From Fusarium oxysporum f. sp. lycopersici 4287 (lineage: Eukaryota > Ascomycota > Sordariomycetes > Hypocreales > Nectriaceae), in contig NC_030988.1 of NCBI RefSeq assembly GCF_000149955.1, positions 4,478,380-4,542,379 of the forward strand: a stretch of DNA of 64,000 nt, read 5' to 3'. The notes under the pieces are model-generated. The model had not been told where the DNA came from and did no database searches. It saw nothing but the letters and a program-made list of their open reading frames with translations. The position numbers and the translations under genes are program-made. Shown piece after piece: positions 31,968-42,685 of this stretch (position 1 is the first letter of the stretch; the number at the start of each line of letters is the position of its first letter).

Positions 31968-34581
31968 TAGGGATGGGCACGTGCATAATACACATGTGTA
32001 TTAAGCTGCTTTTTATTATAACGAAGCAGCATTTTATTCCTAATAAAAAGCGCGCTTTTTATTGCAATATTACGACCCATTTATGAAGCTGCCCATGGGC
32101 CATATCATACAAACAACCAAGCAAAATTAGGTCAATTTTTCCCCCGCTCCTTCGCTCTCTGACCCATCTTCGACCTCAAGTGTGTCCACCACTGTCTCTT
32201 CTCCGTCGGAGGCGGGTTGGTGAGTGAACTCGCCGACAACAGCGTCAACTTCCAGATTTGATGCGCAATGAATTTCCATATACGTATCTTCGAGTGTAAG
32301 CCAACCGTCTTCTGTCAAATCTTCCCAGCTGACCACCGTAGAATGATCATTGCGATGATCAAGAGGTTGATTCTGAGACTGCGTTATCCTCTCTAGCACC
32401 CGTTCGTTCATGTAGATGAACGCCAACTTGTCAGCGTTGGCTGGTGTGAGTCTGTTGCGTGCCTTGCTGTGGAGGAAGTTAACTGCCGAGAATGATCTCT
32501 CTGAGGGAACTGAATTGGCTATGGTTCCAAAGATCCGGACTGCAAGTGCAGCCAGCTTGCTGCCTTGGTTATCAAGAAGCATCCAAGCATCTAATGGAGT
32601 CCATTCTTTTGAATAGACTAAGCCTCCTGCAGCAAACCGGCCGCCCGATTGTGCTCGGAAGTGGTTAAATTCTCGAACAATATTGATGTAGTCAGCAGGA
32701 TTGACTGCTGACTTAAAGAACTGCAGCACTTTCATCATCAGCTGTTCTTCAAGCTTAGTCCCGACTGTGTCAGGCCGTAATGCAAATCCCGCATAATGAA
32801 TATCATATGTCTGTTTATCCATACGGTTTAACCATACGGAATACAGCTCGCTGAAATTCACGTCTTGATGTTGCTGAGACTCGTCAAGTGCTTTCCATTC
32901 TGCTTTAATCTCCAGCCAACGAGGAATCACATGGCCGATGTGAGCCCGATCGGCTTCTGAGGCACGCTGACGACTGTTGACAGGCTTAATTATGGCCAAA
33001 ACAGTCTCTAGGCGTATCCAGAAGTGAGGGTTATTGACAGACTCCAGCACCTTTGGAAGAAGCTCGAGAGAGCCGGAGGCTAGCTCTGCCCTTACGTCAG
33101 GACGGCGAGCGTATGCTTGGAGAGGCTCTTTACAGCGTAAAACTGACTGTAAAGCATTGAACTGACTGCCCCAGCGTGTGATTACACTAAAGCGAGCAGT
33201 CAGCTATAGCTAGGAGTCAGAAAAACTGAAAGACGCACGCAGATAAAAACGCCTTATGGTGGCCCCAAGCTGCCTTTTGTGCTTCTCTCAATCGAGCCAA
33301 CTGCAGTTTCGACTTCTTGAAGAAGGTGACAATTAATGTAGCGCTTTTGAATGCCTCCTCAAAGAACGGCTGCTCTAGGATGTCCTTGATGAGTAGCTGT
33401 AGCCCATGTGAATCGCAGAGGGAAAAGAAGCAATGTTGGAATTCCTTTCTTGCTGCCAAATGCACATGAGCTTTCCTCATCACGCTATCCGTATCTGTGC
33501 AAAACGAGTTAATTCGCAAGAAGTTGCCCTTGCAAATTATCTCCAGCTCAGGATACAAAAGATCGATGTAGTGCTCAGCCGTGTGTTGAATCTGTCCTGT
33601 ATCAAACGTCTTCCAGTAGAACGCCGTACCATTTGCCACCTGTATCGAGATATTGATAATTCGATGACTTGTGATGTTGTCTGAGGCGTCAAAGATTACG
33701 TTGATATGTTCTGCTTGGTCGAGGATAGCCTGGACTTGATTGTGGTACTGAGAATAAGTCGGGGCTAGCAGCCGCTGTACTCGGCGACGAGACGGTGGTT
33801 GCCAGGCAGTGTTTAGCTTGCTCAACAGAATCCGCATTCGTTTGGACTCAAAGAGGTTAAATGGACGGCCATCAGCAAAAATTGCTATAGCAGCAAGCTC
33901 ATCAAGCATCTGCTTAAAGGTCTTGTCCACTACAGGAAAGTGATGAGTAAGTTGAGGCTGCTGAGACTGTTGCTGCCTTTTGTAATTGGGACAATGGCGA
34001 AGTAAGTGCTTCTTCTGACGAGTAGTGCCCTTGGTTATCTCGTGGCCGCAGTGCTTGCACTTGACTCTAGAGTTCTTGAAACCCGAACTAGCGTCGGAGG
34101 CAAGCGTGATAAATTCTCGGTGGACCTGGTGATCGGCTGGCCTTCCAGGGGTTCTGGGCATTGTAGAAGACACACGGAGGGTCTGAAGGTAGTGGGGAGT
34201 CGAATTGAGAAGTTTCAGGGGGATACATCGACAGACGGTTGAAGGCTGTGGAGAAAAGGAGGTCGGAAAAGGACTTATATTGTTCCTATGCACTAAACCT
34301 ATTATAGAAGGCGCTAAGCCTAAGATAGAAGAGGAAATGTCGCAGGGTAGGCATTAGTAATCTAGCTATATGCTTTAAGTAACTGTGCGGGATGGAATAC
34401 CCCGCACAAGAGAAAACTTAAGACATCAATCAACACATTTGCTGCTGCTCATCATATTCACTCTAACCCTTTAAGCACGCTCAGTGCGACAGGAAATAAT
34501 GCATACAAAGCGCGTCTTGCTTTAAATATTTAATGCAAAAAGCGCATTTTATGTAATGATGCAGCATTAAATCCATCTCTA
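31968..34581 (-). mobile_element. hAT-superfamily DNA transposon, apparently complete
   Basis: The element is 2,614 bp. It is flanked by a perfect 8-bp duplication GTACCCAG (31960-31967 and 34582-34589), the size typical of hAT elements. Its ends are short imperfect inverted repeats (TAGGGATGG at the left and TAGAGATGG read inward from the right). It encodes one transposase with a single intron and no inactivating change visible, so it may be active or was so very recently. Confidence 0.85.
32127..34161 (-). CDS. hAT transposase
   Basis: Exon 1 is 33239-34161 (ATG 34161, MPRTPGRPADHQ; an upstream ATG at 34293 adds 44 residues) and exon 2 is 32127-33186. A 52-bp intron (GTGCGT...GCTGAC...TAG) joins FLSA to VITRWGSQFNALQ in frame, giving about 660 aa. 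An N-terminal BED-type zinc finger is visible (CKHCGHEITKGT...HLLRHC). The RNase H-like core lies in the middle (VIFDASDN, CDSHGLQLLIKDI). The C-terminus carries the hAT dimerisation signature (SVPSERSFSAVNFLHSKARN). The enzyme cuts and pastes the element. All parts of the family appear present, and the TGA at 33217 is inside the intron. Confidence 0.85.
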
Positions 34582-34589
34582 GTACCCAG
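34582..34589. repeat. Target-site duplication of the hAT element, right copy
   Basis: GTACCCAG, identical to 31960-31967. Confidence 0.85.
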
Positions 34590-34786
34590 TCGTTCTTTCG
34601 GGGAATGATGATTCTGAGAGGAGGGCGCTTTAGACGCTCCGGAAAGGCTTTTTCGCCACTAACGAACGCCGAAAGCGTCCAAAAACCATCGACGATAGCG
34701 TTCGATTCGTCTAGCGCCTTTCTGAGGGCGCTTGGGTCACTAACATAACGTTCCAATGGGTCGAATGCGTTTACGCTCTCGCTCAT

Positions 34787-35068
34787 TTTCGGATAATGCT
34801 GAATAGTTTCGTGGGAAATCTTAGGCAAAATTTTATTGTGGTCGATGGTCTCAATGAAAGCTAGTATTGTGTATGTAATATGTTGGCCTTTATCGGAAGA
34901 AGTTTTTTTTTTTTTGCCCCGCTCCATATCTCTCCGATTGGAGCTCGCCCCTCGACTGGGTGACCCACCATGAGATTACAGGACGAATCGATTGACGGTC
35001 TGATGTGGGGCAGCTGTAGGAGGTCATAATTATGATGAGATGTAATCAACTCCCCTCTCAGGCCTTTA
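34787..35068. other. Intergenic with a poly-T run
   Basis: Promoter side of the disrupted host gene; a run of about 15 T lies near 34902-34916. Confidence 0.4.
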
Positions 35069-35966
35069 TCAATCTGGATTTACTACCCTCAATGTCTTCC
35101 CGTCTTGGGGACGCATCACCATTCTCCGTACCTTTAAAACTTCCGTATGAAAGAGGAGCTCGTGGCGTTGGAACTCGTACGTACTCAGGAGGCTGCACAT
35201 CACCGCCTTCATCTCAGCCTCAGATATGTTATGTTATGTTATGTATATTTTTCGTCCGGGGGGCCGTAGGCATCTCAGCCTCAGAGACTTTGCGACTAAT
35301 AAAGTCTAGGGTAAGGCGCTTCAACCAACAAAGTGCCTCAACGGTTGTGGCGTTGGGTCGACCACTTGCGTTCGTTTCCTTCCAACATTCACCCAGACAT
35401 AATGATATTGTCCAAATTACAGGGACCAAAGTCTTGATGGATTGTACTGAAAAAGCCAAAGCTAACGCGCTGGAGCTGTAGTCGTGCTGGCTACTTTGAT
35501 CAAGCAACAAGCCAAGCCGGAGGGTTCTGCCTATCAAGGAGTGCGCCTGTGATGGCTTAGCGCAGTTTCCGACGTAAGTTTTGGGGCAGTCGAAAGCCAT
35601 GCGCTGCAACGCGCCCCTTTCGGCAATCGACAATCTCTCCGACCCAAAGGGGAAGAAGTAGCGAACGACAGGGCCATACTGATGATGCCAGAGTCGTTGT
35701 GGAGTCCCGTATTCTTGTGTGATGACGTCGAAAAACTGGCCCCAGAGAGGGAATCCAGGAACCGTAGGGATATGGCGAAGCTCTGATACGTAGCGTGGAA
35801 AGATCCAGCTCAGCCAGACCACGAGATGCACGAATAATGCAAAGGTCCACGAGGCGATGAGGATGGGTAATAATTGGCACTGTAACTGATGGGACGTGAG
35901 GAGCGCGTACGCTGTGCTTGAAGCGAGGAAACAAGGCAAAGGCGACTCCAACAACAGTTCGGTCAT
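35069..35966 (-). pseudogene. Cytochrome P450 relic with internal deletion and LINE scrap
   Basis: The N-terminal part (ATG probably 35966; the frame is open up to 36200) has membrane-anchor helices followed by P450 hallmarks: RHIPTVPGFPLWGQFFDVIT, HHQYGPVVRYFFPFGSE and ALALAFSVQSIKTLVPVIW. The reading then jumps from LTLDFI straight to RKVSEAEM, which belongs after the haem cysteine near the P450 C-terminus. About 200 residues are therefore missing, including the I-helix, ExxR and Cys ligand. The C-terminal piece continues past 35225 to the TGA at 35069-35071. It is also interrupted by a 46-bp LINE end with a 15-bp duplication. The gene cannot make a functional P450. It is divergent to the intact P450 at 36753. 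Confidence 0.7.
35225..35270 (-). mobile_element. 46-bp LINE 3'-end insertion with 15-bp TSD
   Basis: Between two perfect copies of catctcagcctcaga (35210-35224 and 35271-35285) lies a 46-bp insert. Read on the minus strand it is a GC-rich piece followed by (ACATA) tail repeats. This is how a severely 5'-truncated LINE looks. The tail unit differs from that of the LINE at 55.8 kb, so it is another family. With its duplication it adds 61 bp, which shifts the frame of the P450 relic. Confidence 0.7.
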
Positions 35967-36752
35967 AGCGGACGGAAACAGATGCGGCTGACCTGAAGCG
36001 GTAAGTAGGTGGGTAAGTAGGTATAGGACCAAGAGGATATCAGAGATGGTAACTTGTGCAGTCGTTAGGTATGGTCCTGCTACCTTCGGGGAGACCTCGT
36101 TTTTCGTTGTAGCAGATGATGCAGAGGTGAGGTGAAGTAGATTACTGGAAACTACAAACAATATGCGAGTGATACTGTAATGCGCAGTATAGTGTTCCAC
36201 AGTGACAGCTAGCTGAATAATCTGATAGCTCGCATAGCCAAGATAGGTGAACTCTGCCTTGCCAGCCCGTATTGGCCGGTTCTCCCTGTTCAGCCAAGAG
36301 TCAGAATACTGGGCAGCGGCAGCAGCACTAGCAGCAACATTATCTATAATGGATTCTGCGACACAGTTGGTAAGCTAGTAAATATCGCTAAGGTGGCCAC
36401 TAATAACCACTAACACGGCCGTTTTCCCCCAGCTTTCATCTCAAATAGTACTGTCTTGCCCCTTAGACCTGCTAAATAAGCCTGCGTCACCCAATATTCT
36501 ATGAGCCCCATGCAGCTTATCCAAACGCGATTGTTCCGAGACAACAGTATAGTAATAGTCCTCTGAGACACCATATCTGAACACCTGGTACCCACGGACT
36601 GTAAAGCGTTCGGTCACAATCCTGCAGTATTCCTCATTGCCCGCCCCCCCCCCCGGGCCTATCCAGACGCTGGGACTTCACCTGCCAGGCAGGACTCTGT
36701 CAAGTGTCGGCGCGATTGTCCTTAGTGCCGCCACTTCCATTGCAATACGGTT

Positions 36753-38760
36753 ATGGAGAGCTTCCTTGGTTCGCTGATGAAGCATGTACCTCCTAGCCTA
36801 GATCACGCCGTGACCTATATGGCTTTTCTTCTTTTGCCTATTCTCCTCCTTTTACTAGGTACAATATACACTCGACTTCAATCCAGACCACATTCTCATA
36901 ACGATGACTCGACGAAAGCCCCTCCCCAGCCTTCGTGGGGGCTTCAGGGGCTAGGCCATCTACTCTCTCTCACTCTGCAGCCAGAGAGTTTCTTGACACG
37001 CCTCACGTATGTTGGAGACCCCCTTCTGCAGACTTATTCAACTTCGTATTACTGGATCCACCGTTGCTTGCCGGCTTTGACGGTCGTTGCATCACCGCAT
37101 CGCTAACTGAACTGCGCATCAGCCACGAATTGCGGGGAGCTCCAGCTTATATTCCGCTCATCGGTCGGGAGATATACTTGGCGGTGCCTGGAAAACAGAT
37201 CGAAGGACTGTTCAGACGGAGTAGTAGTCTGGTGCCGACGCCCAGTTTATTCGATGCTCTGACCATTTTCTTCGGCTTATCCGGCCGTGATATCCACATC
37301 TTCAACCATGACCGTATTTCCGCCTACGAGGCCAGTGTAGGATTCTACACGGATCATCCAGATGTCTCCCGGCGTATCATGGAGCACCAGAGACAAGACT
37401 TTGCTCATTATCTTCAAGGGCGAAATCTAGTGTTTGTGATGGAGAGATTCAAGAAGAATTTGGCGTCAGAGCTATCCGCAGCATCGGAGGTCAGACACGA
37501 TTGGGGCCGTATTCCTGATCTCTTCAGCTTCCTATCAAATCTCATCCTTAGAGCTAATGTAGAAGCCTTGTATGGAGAGCATCTCCTCAGAATTTGTCCA
37601 ACTTTCTGCCAGGACTTTTGGAACTTCTACAAAGCATTTCCGAACATCTCCAAAGGTCTGCCGCGATGGTTGGTACCGTCAAGCTACCAGGCGCGTGACG
37701 AGATGCACAAAAACTTCGATCGTTGGCGCACCTGGTGTAGCGAAAATTACAACTGGGATAATGACGGGCTTCGCGATATCGAGTACGAGCCTATTTGGGG
37801 GACCCAATACGTCGGCAAGATGATTCAGCGCCACGAGGCTCTCGGGCTCAGCAACAACGGAGTAGCTGTGGTGATGCTGGGATATTTTTTCGTGTACGTC
37901 CATGTTCACTCCCTCTCTCGCTCAACCTTTGCTCTACTCTTCCGCCACGAGGGATGCAGAAGCGAGAAGCGACCGAGAGATCGCTGCTTACCCAATACAG
38001 TGCTATGGCAAACACCGTTCCCGCAGCTTTGTGGATGATCGTGCACATCCTACTTGATGCAAGTCTGCTCCGTCGGGTTCGCCACCAGATCAGCCCTGCC
38101 TTTCAATCCACAGAGGTTGGAGAGCAACCAGATATCAAAGTACTGATGAAGGATCCCCTCCTCAACTCTATCTACTACGAAACACTCCGGTTGCGTGTTG
38201 CAAGTACCGTTGGTCGCACATCCCTCGACGACCAGTTGTGTCTCGCTGGAGGCTGGAAGGTCAAGGCGGGTGTACCCGTCATGTTCACTGGCTGGCTTGC
38301 GGGACTGGATGTGTCATGCTGGAACACGGGCCAGGATCTGTCAAGTGGCAAGCCTCAGCATCCTCTGGAAGCTTTCTGGGCTGAGAGGTTTCTCGATTGT
38401 CCAGGCAGCTCCAGTATCAGCGGCCCGGCGAAAAAGAAGCGCGTTCAACCCGCACGAGAATCTCCACAAAGGCCAACAACACATATGGGGGCGGAAGATG
38501 CGCGCTCCAGAGCCTCCGTTGCTGGCTTGCGGGGACATTTCTTCCCTTTTGGAGGAGGAGCATTCCGCTGTCCGGGCGAGACGTTGGCTAAGCAGGTCAT
38601 CTTCGCCTCGGTCGCCATGGTGTTGCAGAGTTATGACCTGAGGCTTATCGATCCAGAGGAGGCCAGAAAGATAGAGCGTGGTCACCGGGAACTGCCATTT
38701 GGTCTCCATAGTTTTGACAGGCCTGTTCCGGTCGAGATTTGCAAGTTATCTGAGACATAG
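36753..38760 (+). CDS. Cytochrome P450, CYP7/CYP8-like
   Basis: Exons 36753-37006, 37123-37893 and 38001-38760 join in phase (introns 116 bp with GCTAACTG branch, and 107 bp) to give 594 aa. The N-terminal helix (about residues 20-40, AFLLLPILLLLLG) anchors it to the ER. A proline-rich hinge follows (APPQPSW). The ExxR motif is E402-R405 (YYETLRLR). The haem loop is FFPFGGGAFRCPG with Cys about 532. The I-helix (about residues 330-355) has AMANTVPAALW, lacking the usual acid-Thr pair; this resembles CYP7/CYP8 enzymes, so an atypical oxygen chemistry or isomerase-like role is possible. It lies near an HMGR-like gene and a P450 relic, suggesting terpenoid or sterol-like metabolism (inference). 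Confidence 0.8.
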
Positions 38761-41009
38761 AAAACTTTTGCCTATGTATCGCGTGAATCTAAAACTAAAC
38801 AGCTTGTTAGACGGAGCAAAAGTCAAAGACGGTTGTCTGGGGTCCGAGCCGCCTGCGCGAAACTCACGTAGAGATGAGGAAGGTTCACCACGTCGATGTG
38901 CTAAGTCAATTTCCTGTCGCCAATTGCTAGAAATTTATTAGTAGTTAGTTCTAATAACAACACGATATACTCAAGCAGGATCGATGGCTTGAAACTGTAT
39001 CATGAGACCCCCATGCATGAATGAATTGTATTGCCATCTCTGAAATCGCCCCTGCGTGCTGTCAAGCCTAGATTATCTCATTGTTCTTTGCTCTGACCAA
39101 TTACAGCATTTATTGTATGCAGCTCATCCGCTTCTTACCACTTCGAGCTTAGAGGATGCATGCTGACCGGACTAAAGCCTCCGGGGAAACCGTCAGAAAA
39201 CCATCTAACCATGCCAAAACAGGACATTATCCAATCAGACTCTTTCGTACAGGAACCCTACTCAGCTCTAGGGTAATCAGCTTGCTAATTCTCTCTTTTG
39301 CAACTTCGTAGGCTCAAAATATGGTCTAGCAATATAAAAGGCTTGGGAAGATGGGACGTTGATTGGTTGGAAAGGGTTAGAAATGATTAACATTGGCCTG
39401 TCGCAGCTTTTCACGTTTTACCATCTGTTTCAACAATAGGTGGCCAAGAGCGAGATAATGGAGTAAGGGGAATAGGTAAAAGTCAGAAACTCAGAAACGA
39501 TAAAATCTTATGTGTCACGCTGAATCACTCTACCTCTCAATCATGCTACTGTACACACATTCCAATTTGATATTGCTTAAGGGCACAAACGCGACTTCAT
39601 GCCACCACCTTGGCTTTAGTCACCTGGCGATTGTTACAATTCACTGCACCCAATCTCCTAGGACACATCATATCTCTCAAGGGCAACCTAGGGTAAGCTG
39701 GCAGCTAGGGTATAGCGAGACAAGAAGGTGATTCGGCAGGTTATGATTATGCACAAAGACATGAAGAAACATCCAAATCGGCTCTGAAACCTCGGATTTG
39801 TTGATGACTCAGATACTTCTGGACCTTTCTCGCCACTGTGTCGCGAGACATGCGTATCCATCTGTCTGACCTATCGCTTCGACCTGGGGATCTCCATCTC
39901 CGGGCACCACTAGGCGATGAGGTTCAGTCATAGAATAATCATTCTTTTGTCAGGTCATCCGAACCACGGATTCAGCATCAAGTGTATAGCCATATGAATC
40001 GTCAGTCGGGGAGAAACTGTGGGCTCCAGAATCGCTACTTGAGAAGATATGCCCGGTGGAGCTATGCACTAGCCCATCATGGTCCGATAGAGGTGAACGA
40101 TTAGGACAAAGATTTGAGGATGAGGCGCACTTGCTGCAACGTAGCGACTCGTTGGACCTTCCAATATGGTTCTCTTCTGATGGCGTTCCATGTTGTATGT
40201 TAGAGCCGTGTAGCTTCCATTGTGACCGTGCTAAGATGTCACATTCCAGACAGTACGCAGACCAGCGTGGAATGAGGCGTGAATCTGTTCCTACTAAAGA
40301 CATGAAACTCATATAAGCTTCGTAGTTGAACTATGTACTAATGCTCTAGGGCAGCCATTGGACTCTTATAGCATCTCAACTTCAGGCTCGCGATGATAAC
40401 TGCCGTTACAGTTGGCCTGTCTAGGCCGTCGTCTCGGTTGCTGGGCTTGGGCAGGGTACGAGCCATCCACAACTTCACAATGCCGATGCAGAAGAAACAA
40501 AACCGATAGGTCTACGCTCCTAACTGCAACTCGACTCGAAAACCGACGTACATCCTCGATCTAGTTTATCATAGACTTAAAAGTCATGAACGGTATTGCG
40601 GAGCCTAGGTGTGAATGCTTTGGTGGAGCGCTTGCTGCGCTTTCTCATACAGAATCGCAATGTATCAGTCCCTAGCGGCCAAATATGCTAAGAAAGCCAG
40701 GTGCGGTCTCACGCTTCATGATCGTCTTCCTTATTCAATATAGTTCTTCCTCAATTCATAACAGGCTGTATATTACTCTCCTTCAGACAAATCTAGACGA
40801 TTACGTGATAGAAGGTCTAAAGTTGGCCGATGTAGACGTTAGGCTAGGCATGGTACACAGGCAAGTGACGGCAATATCAGAGTTCTTTTCTATCGAAAAG
40901 AACAGATATACTGTACTTGACTCCCCCTCCTCGATCTGGATAACTCGATATCTCTCCAGGGAATATCAATCATCACTTTAAAAGAAGCTTTTGCCTCGAG
41001 AACACCGCT
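38761..41009. other. Long intergenic region, about 2.2 kb
   Basis: No convincing gene. A minus-strand frame at 39950-40312 (120 aa, with CLEC and CSKC pairs, Ser-rich) might be a small zinc-binding protein but lacks other support. A plus-strand frame at 40685-40981 has no motif. Contains the promoter of the HMGR-like gene. Confidence 0.35.
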
Positions 41010-42170
41010 ATGGCTCCTGATTCACGCGACAAGGCCCAGGTTTTGCATGATTTAGCGGACAGGTTCAACCATGCCGCAGACTTGCAATCAGGGAACCTGG
41101 AAAACGTGCGTATCGAGAATTGCATAGGGTTCTGCAAAGTTCCGCTTGGCATTGCAGGCCCGTTACGCTTAGCCGGAACACCGGTGCTCGACGATATCTA
41201 TGCCCCTTTAGCCACATACGAAGCTACCCTTATCGCCAGCTACTCTAGAGGATGCAAGGCCTTTAATGCCTCTGGCGGCATACATATTGAAACTCTGAGC
41301 AATGGCATGTCTCGCGGTCCTGTCTTCGTTTTCCAAAATCCGAGGCGGGCAGTCATCTTTGCCCAAGCGCTACCGGGTATGCAGAACGCATTCGCTAGGT
41401 GGGCAGAAGCGACTAGCAAGCATCATGTTAGGCTCAAGACTATCGAACCTTCCATCATCGGTTCGCAGGTTCATCTTTTGTGCACCTATAGCTGTGGGAG
41501 CGCGGCGGGACAGAACATGGTCACCAAAGCCACACAGTACGCCTGTGAGATGTTGCGAGAGTCATTCGCCGATCAATACAACATCTTGGACTTTTTCATT
41601 GAAGGTCAGCTAGCTTCCGACAAAAAACCCTCCTGGGGAAACGTGAAGAAGGCTCGTGGTGTTGAGACTTTAGTCTGGGGAACGATTTCACGGGAAGTCT
41701 GTCAGAAGATCCTCGGCTGCACCACCGAGCGCCTCTACATGGCCCAGAAGACTCTCAAAGAAGGCGGGATCAGGAACGGTCAGTTTGGTTCCAACATAAA
41801 CACGGTCAATATCATCGCAGCCATGTTCATTGCGACCGGTCAGGACACTGCCAGCACCGCCGAAGCATCCTGGAGCCATCTGACCTCGGAACTTGACCCT
41901 AAGACTGGTGCGCTTTGCATGAGCCTCTATTTCCCGTCCCTGCCTGTAGGCACTGTCGGAGGCGGTACAGGATACCCGATGCAGAAAGAGGCTCTCAAGA
42001 TGCTGCGATGTGACGGAGACGGGCCAGACCAGAAGGAACGGCTGGCCGGGCTCATTGCAGCGTTCAGTCTTGCACTCGACGTCAGCACAAGCTCAGCTGT
42101 CGCGAACGACACCTTTACTGCCAGTCATATGAGGCTTGCTCGTGGAGAAACGCCGCAACCGCATTTGTGA
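41010..42170 (+). CDS. HMG-CoA-reductase-like enzyme, catalytic domain only
   Basis: Single-exon ORF of 386 aa without the membrane anchor of normal fungal HMGR. The fold and all four catalytic positions of the family are visible: Glu36 in IENCIGFCKVPLGIAGPL, Lys in ASDKKPSWGN (about 205), Asp in ATGQDTA (about 277) and His in TASHM near the end. The glycine-rich motif VGTVGGGTGYPMQKEAL is also present. However, the usual GDAMGMN cofactor/substrate loop reads GSAAGQN here. The family reduces HMG-CoA to mevalonate with two NADPH. A soluble, diverged copy near P450 genes may boost mevalonate for a secondary pathway, confer statin tolerance, or have lost activity. No upstream exon is convincing. 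Confidence 0.8.
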   Translation: MAPDSRDKAQVLHDLADRFNHAADLQSGNLENVRIENCIGFCKVPLGIAGPLRLAGTPVLDDIYAPLATYEATLIASYSRGCKAFNASGGIHIETLSNGMSRGPVFVFQNPRRAVIFAQALPGMQNAFARWAEATSKHHVRLKTIEPSIIGSQVHLLCTYSCGSAAGQNMVTKATQYACEMLRESFADQYNILDFFIEGQLASDKKPSWGNVKKARGVETLVWGTISREVCQKILGCTTERLYMAQKTLKEGGIRNGQFGSNINTVNIIAAMFIATGQDTASTAEASWSHLTSELDPKTGALCMSLYFPSLPVGTVGGGTGYPMQKEALKMLRCDGDGPDQKERLAGLIAAFSLALDVSTSSAVANDTFTASHMRLARGETPQPHL

Positions 42171-42685
42171 TTGAACATCGCTATTGTCCTATGTATTTTG
42201 AGATTAGGACAGCAATATCGCTTGGTCAGTCCAATAATATATATATGTAACTAGAGAAAGTGAGTTTTTTGCAGCAGATAAATCGGCAGCTGTGACTGGA
42301 CTTCCCCTTTCTTAGCCGCCTTCTTCTCCTTCTATGTCGAGTAACGAGTGCGTGGTATAAGCTTTCTTTCATTCTCTATATTTTAGCCTCTTGACCCTTT
42401 CATATCTCGCAACCTGAAGCTAGTTCGCGAGCTATAAAGGGGGCTACGCATCGACTCATGTTGAGGTCGGCTCTCTGCAGTACCTGGACAAGCTTATGGA
42501 GACACTAGCAGTAAATGAAAGAAAAGAGAGGTGGATCGTTGCGATAATGATTATTCTGCATCACACACTATCATATAAATACATATCGGAAAATACTAGC
42601 CCCAGACTGATATAGTAAATAGGCAGAGTATGAGCGACTTGCAGATTGGCTCGCTCGCGCCCAACCTCTTCAACAGTGAAGAATC
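42171..42685. other. Intergenic between convergent genes
   Basis: No coding signal; 3' flanks of the HMGR-like gene and the next minus-strand gene. A short TATATATAT run lies near 42236. Confidence 0.5.

Larger units (their letters stand above)
31439..34786 (-). pseudogene. Host gene split by a hAT insertion
   Basis: The 5' part starts at ATG 34786 (MSESVNAFDPLERYVSDPSA) and is open up to the transposon at 34581. The 3' part resumes at 31959 (PISTVLESNGYQLRG) and is open to the stop at 31439. Leaving out the transposon and one copy of the 8-bp duplication, the two parts are in the same frame and total 726 nt (241 codons), with no other defect. The product would be a 241-aa acidic protein with no recognised domain. 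Because the flanks have no further damage, the insertion seems recent, and some strains should carry an intact allele. Confidence 0.75.

Noticed and set aside
33187..33238. Apparent break in the hAT transposase (TGA at 33217)
   Set aside because: A canonical 52-bp intron with branch point removes it and joins two conserved segments in frame.
36640..36656. Poly-C run as a regulatory element
   Set aside because: Homopolymer only; no evidence of function and prone to sequencing error.
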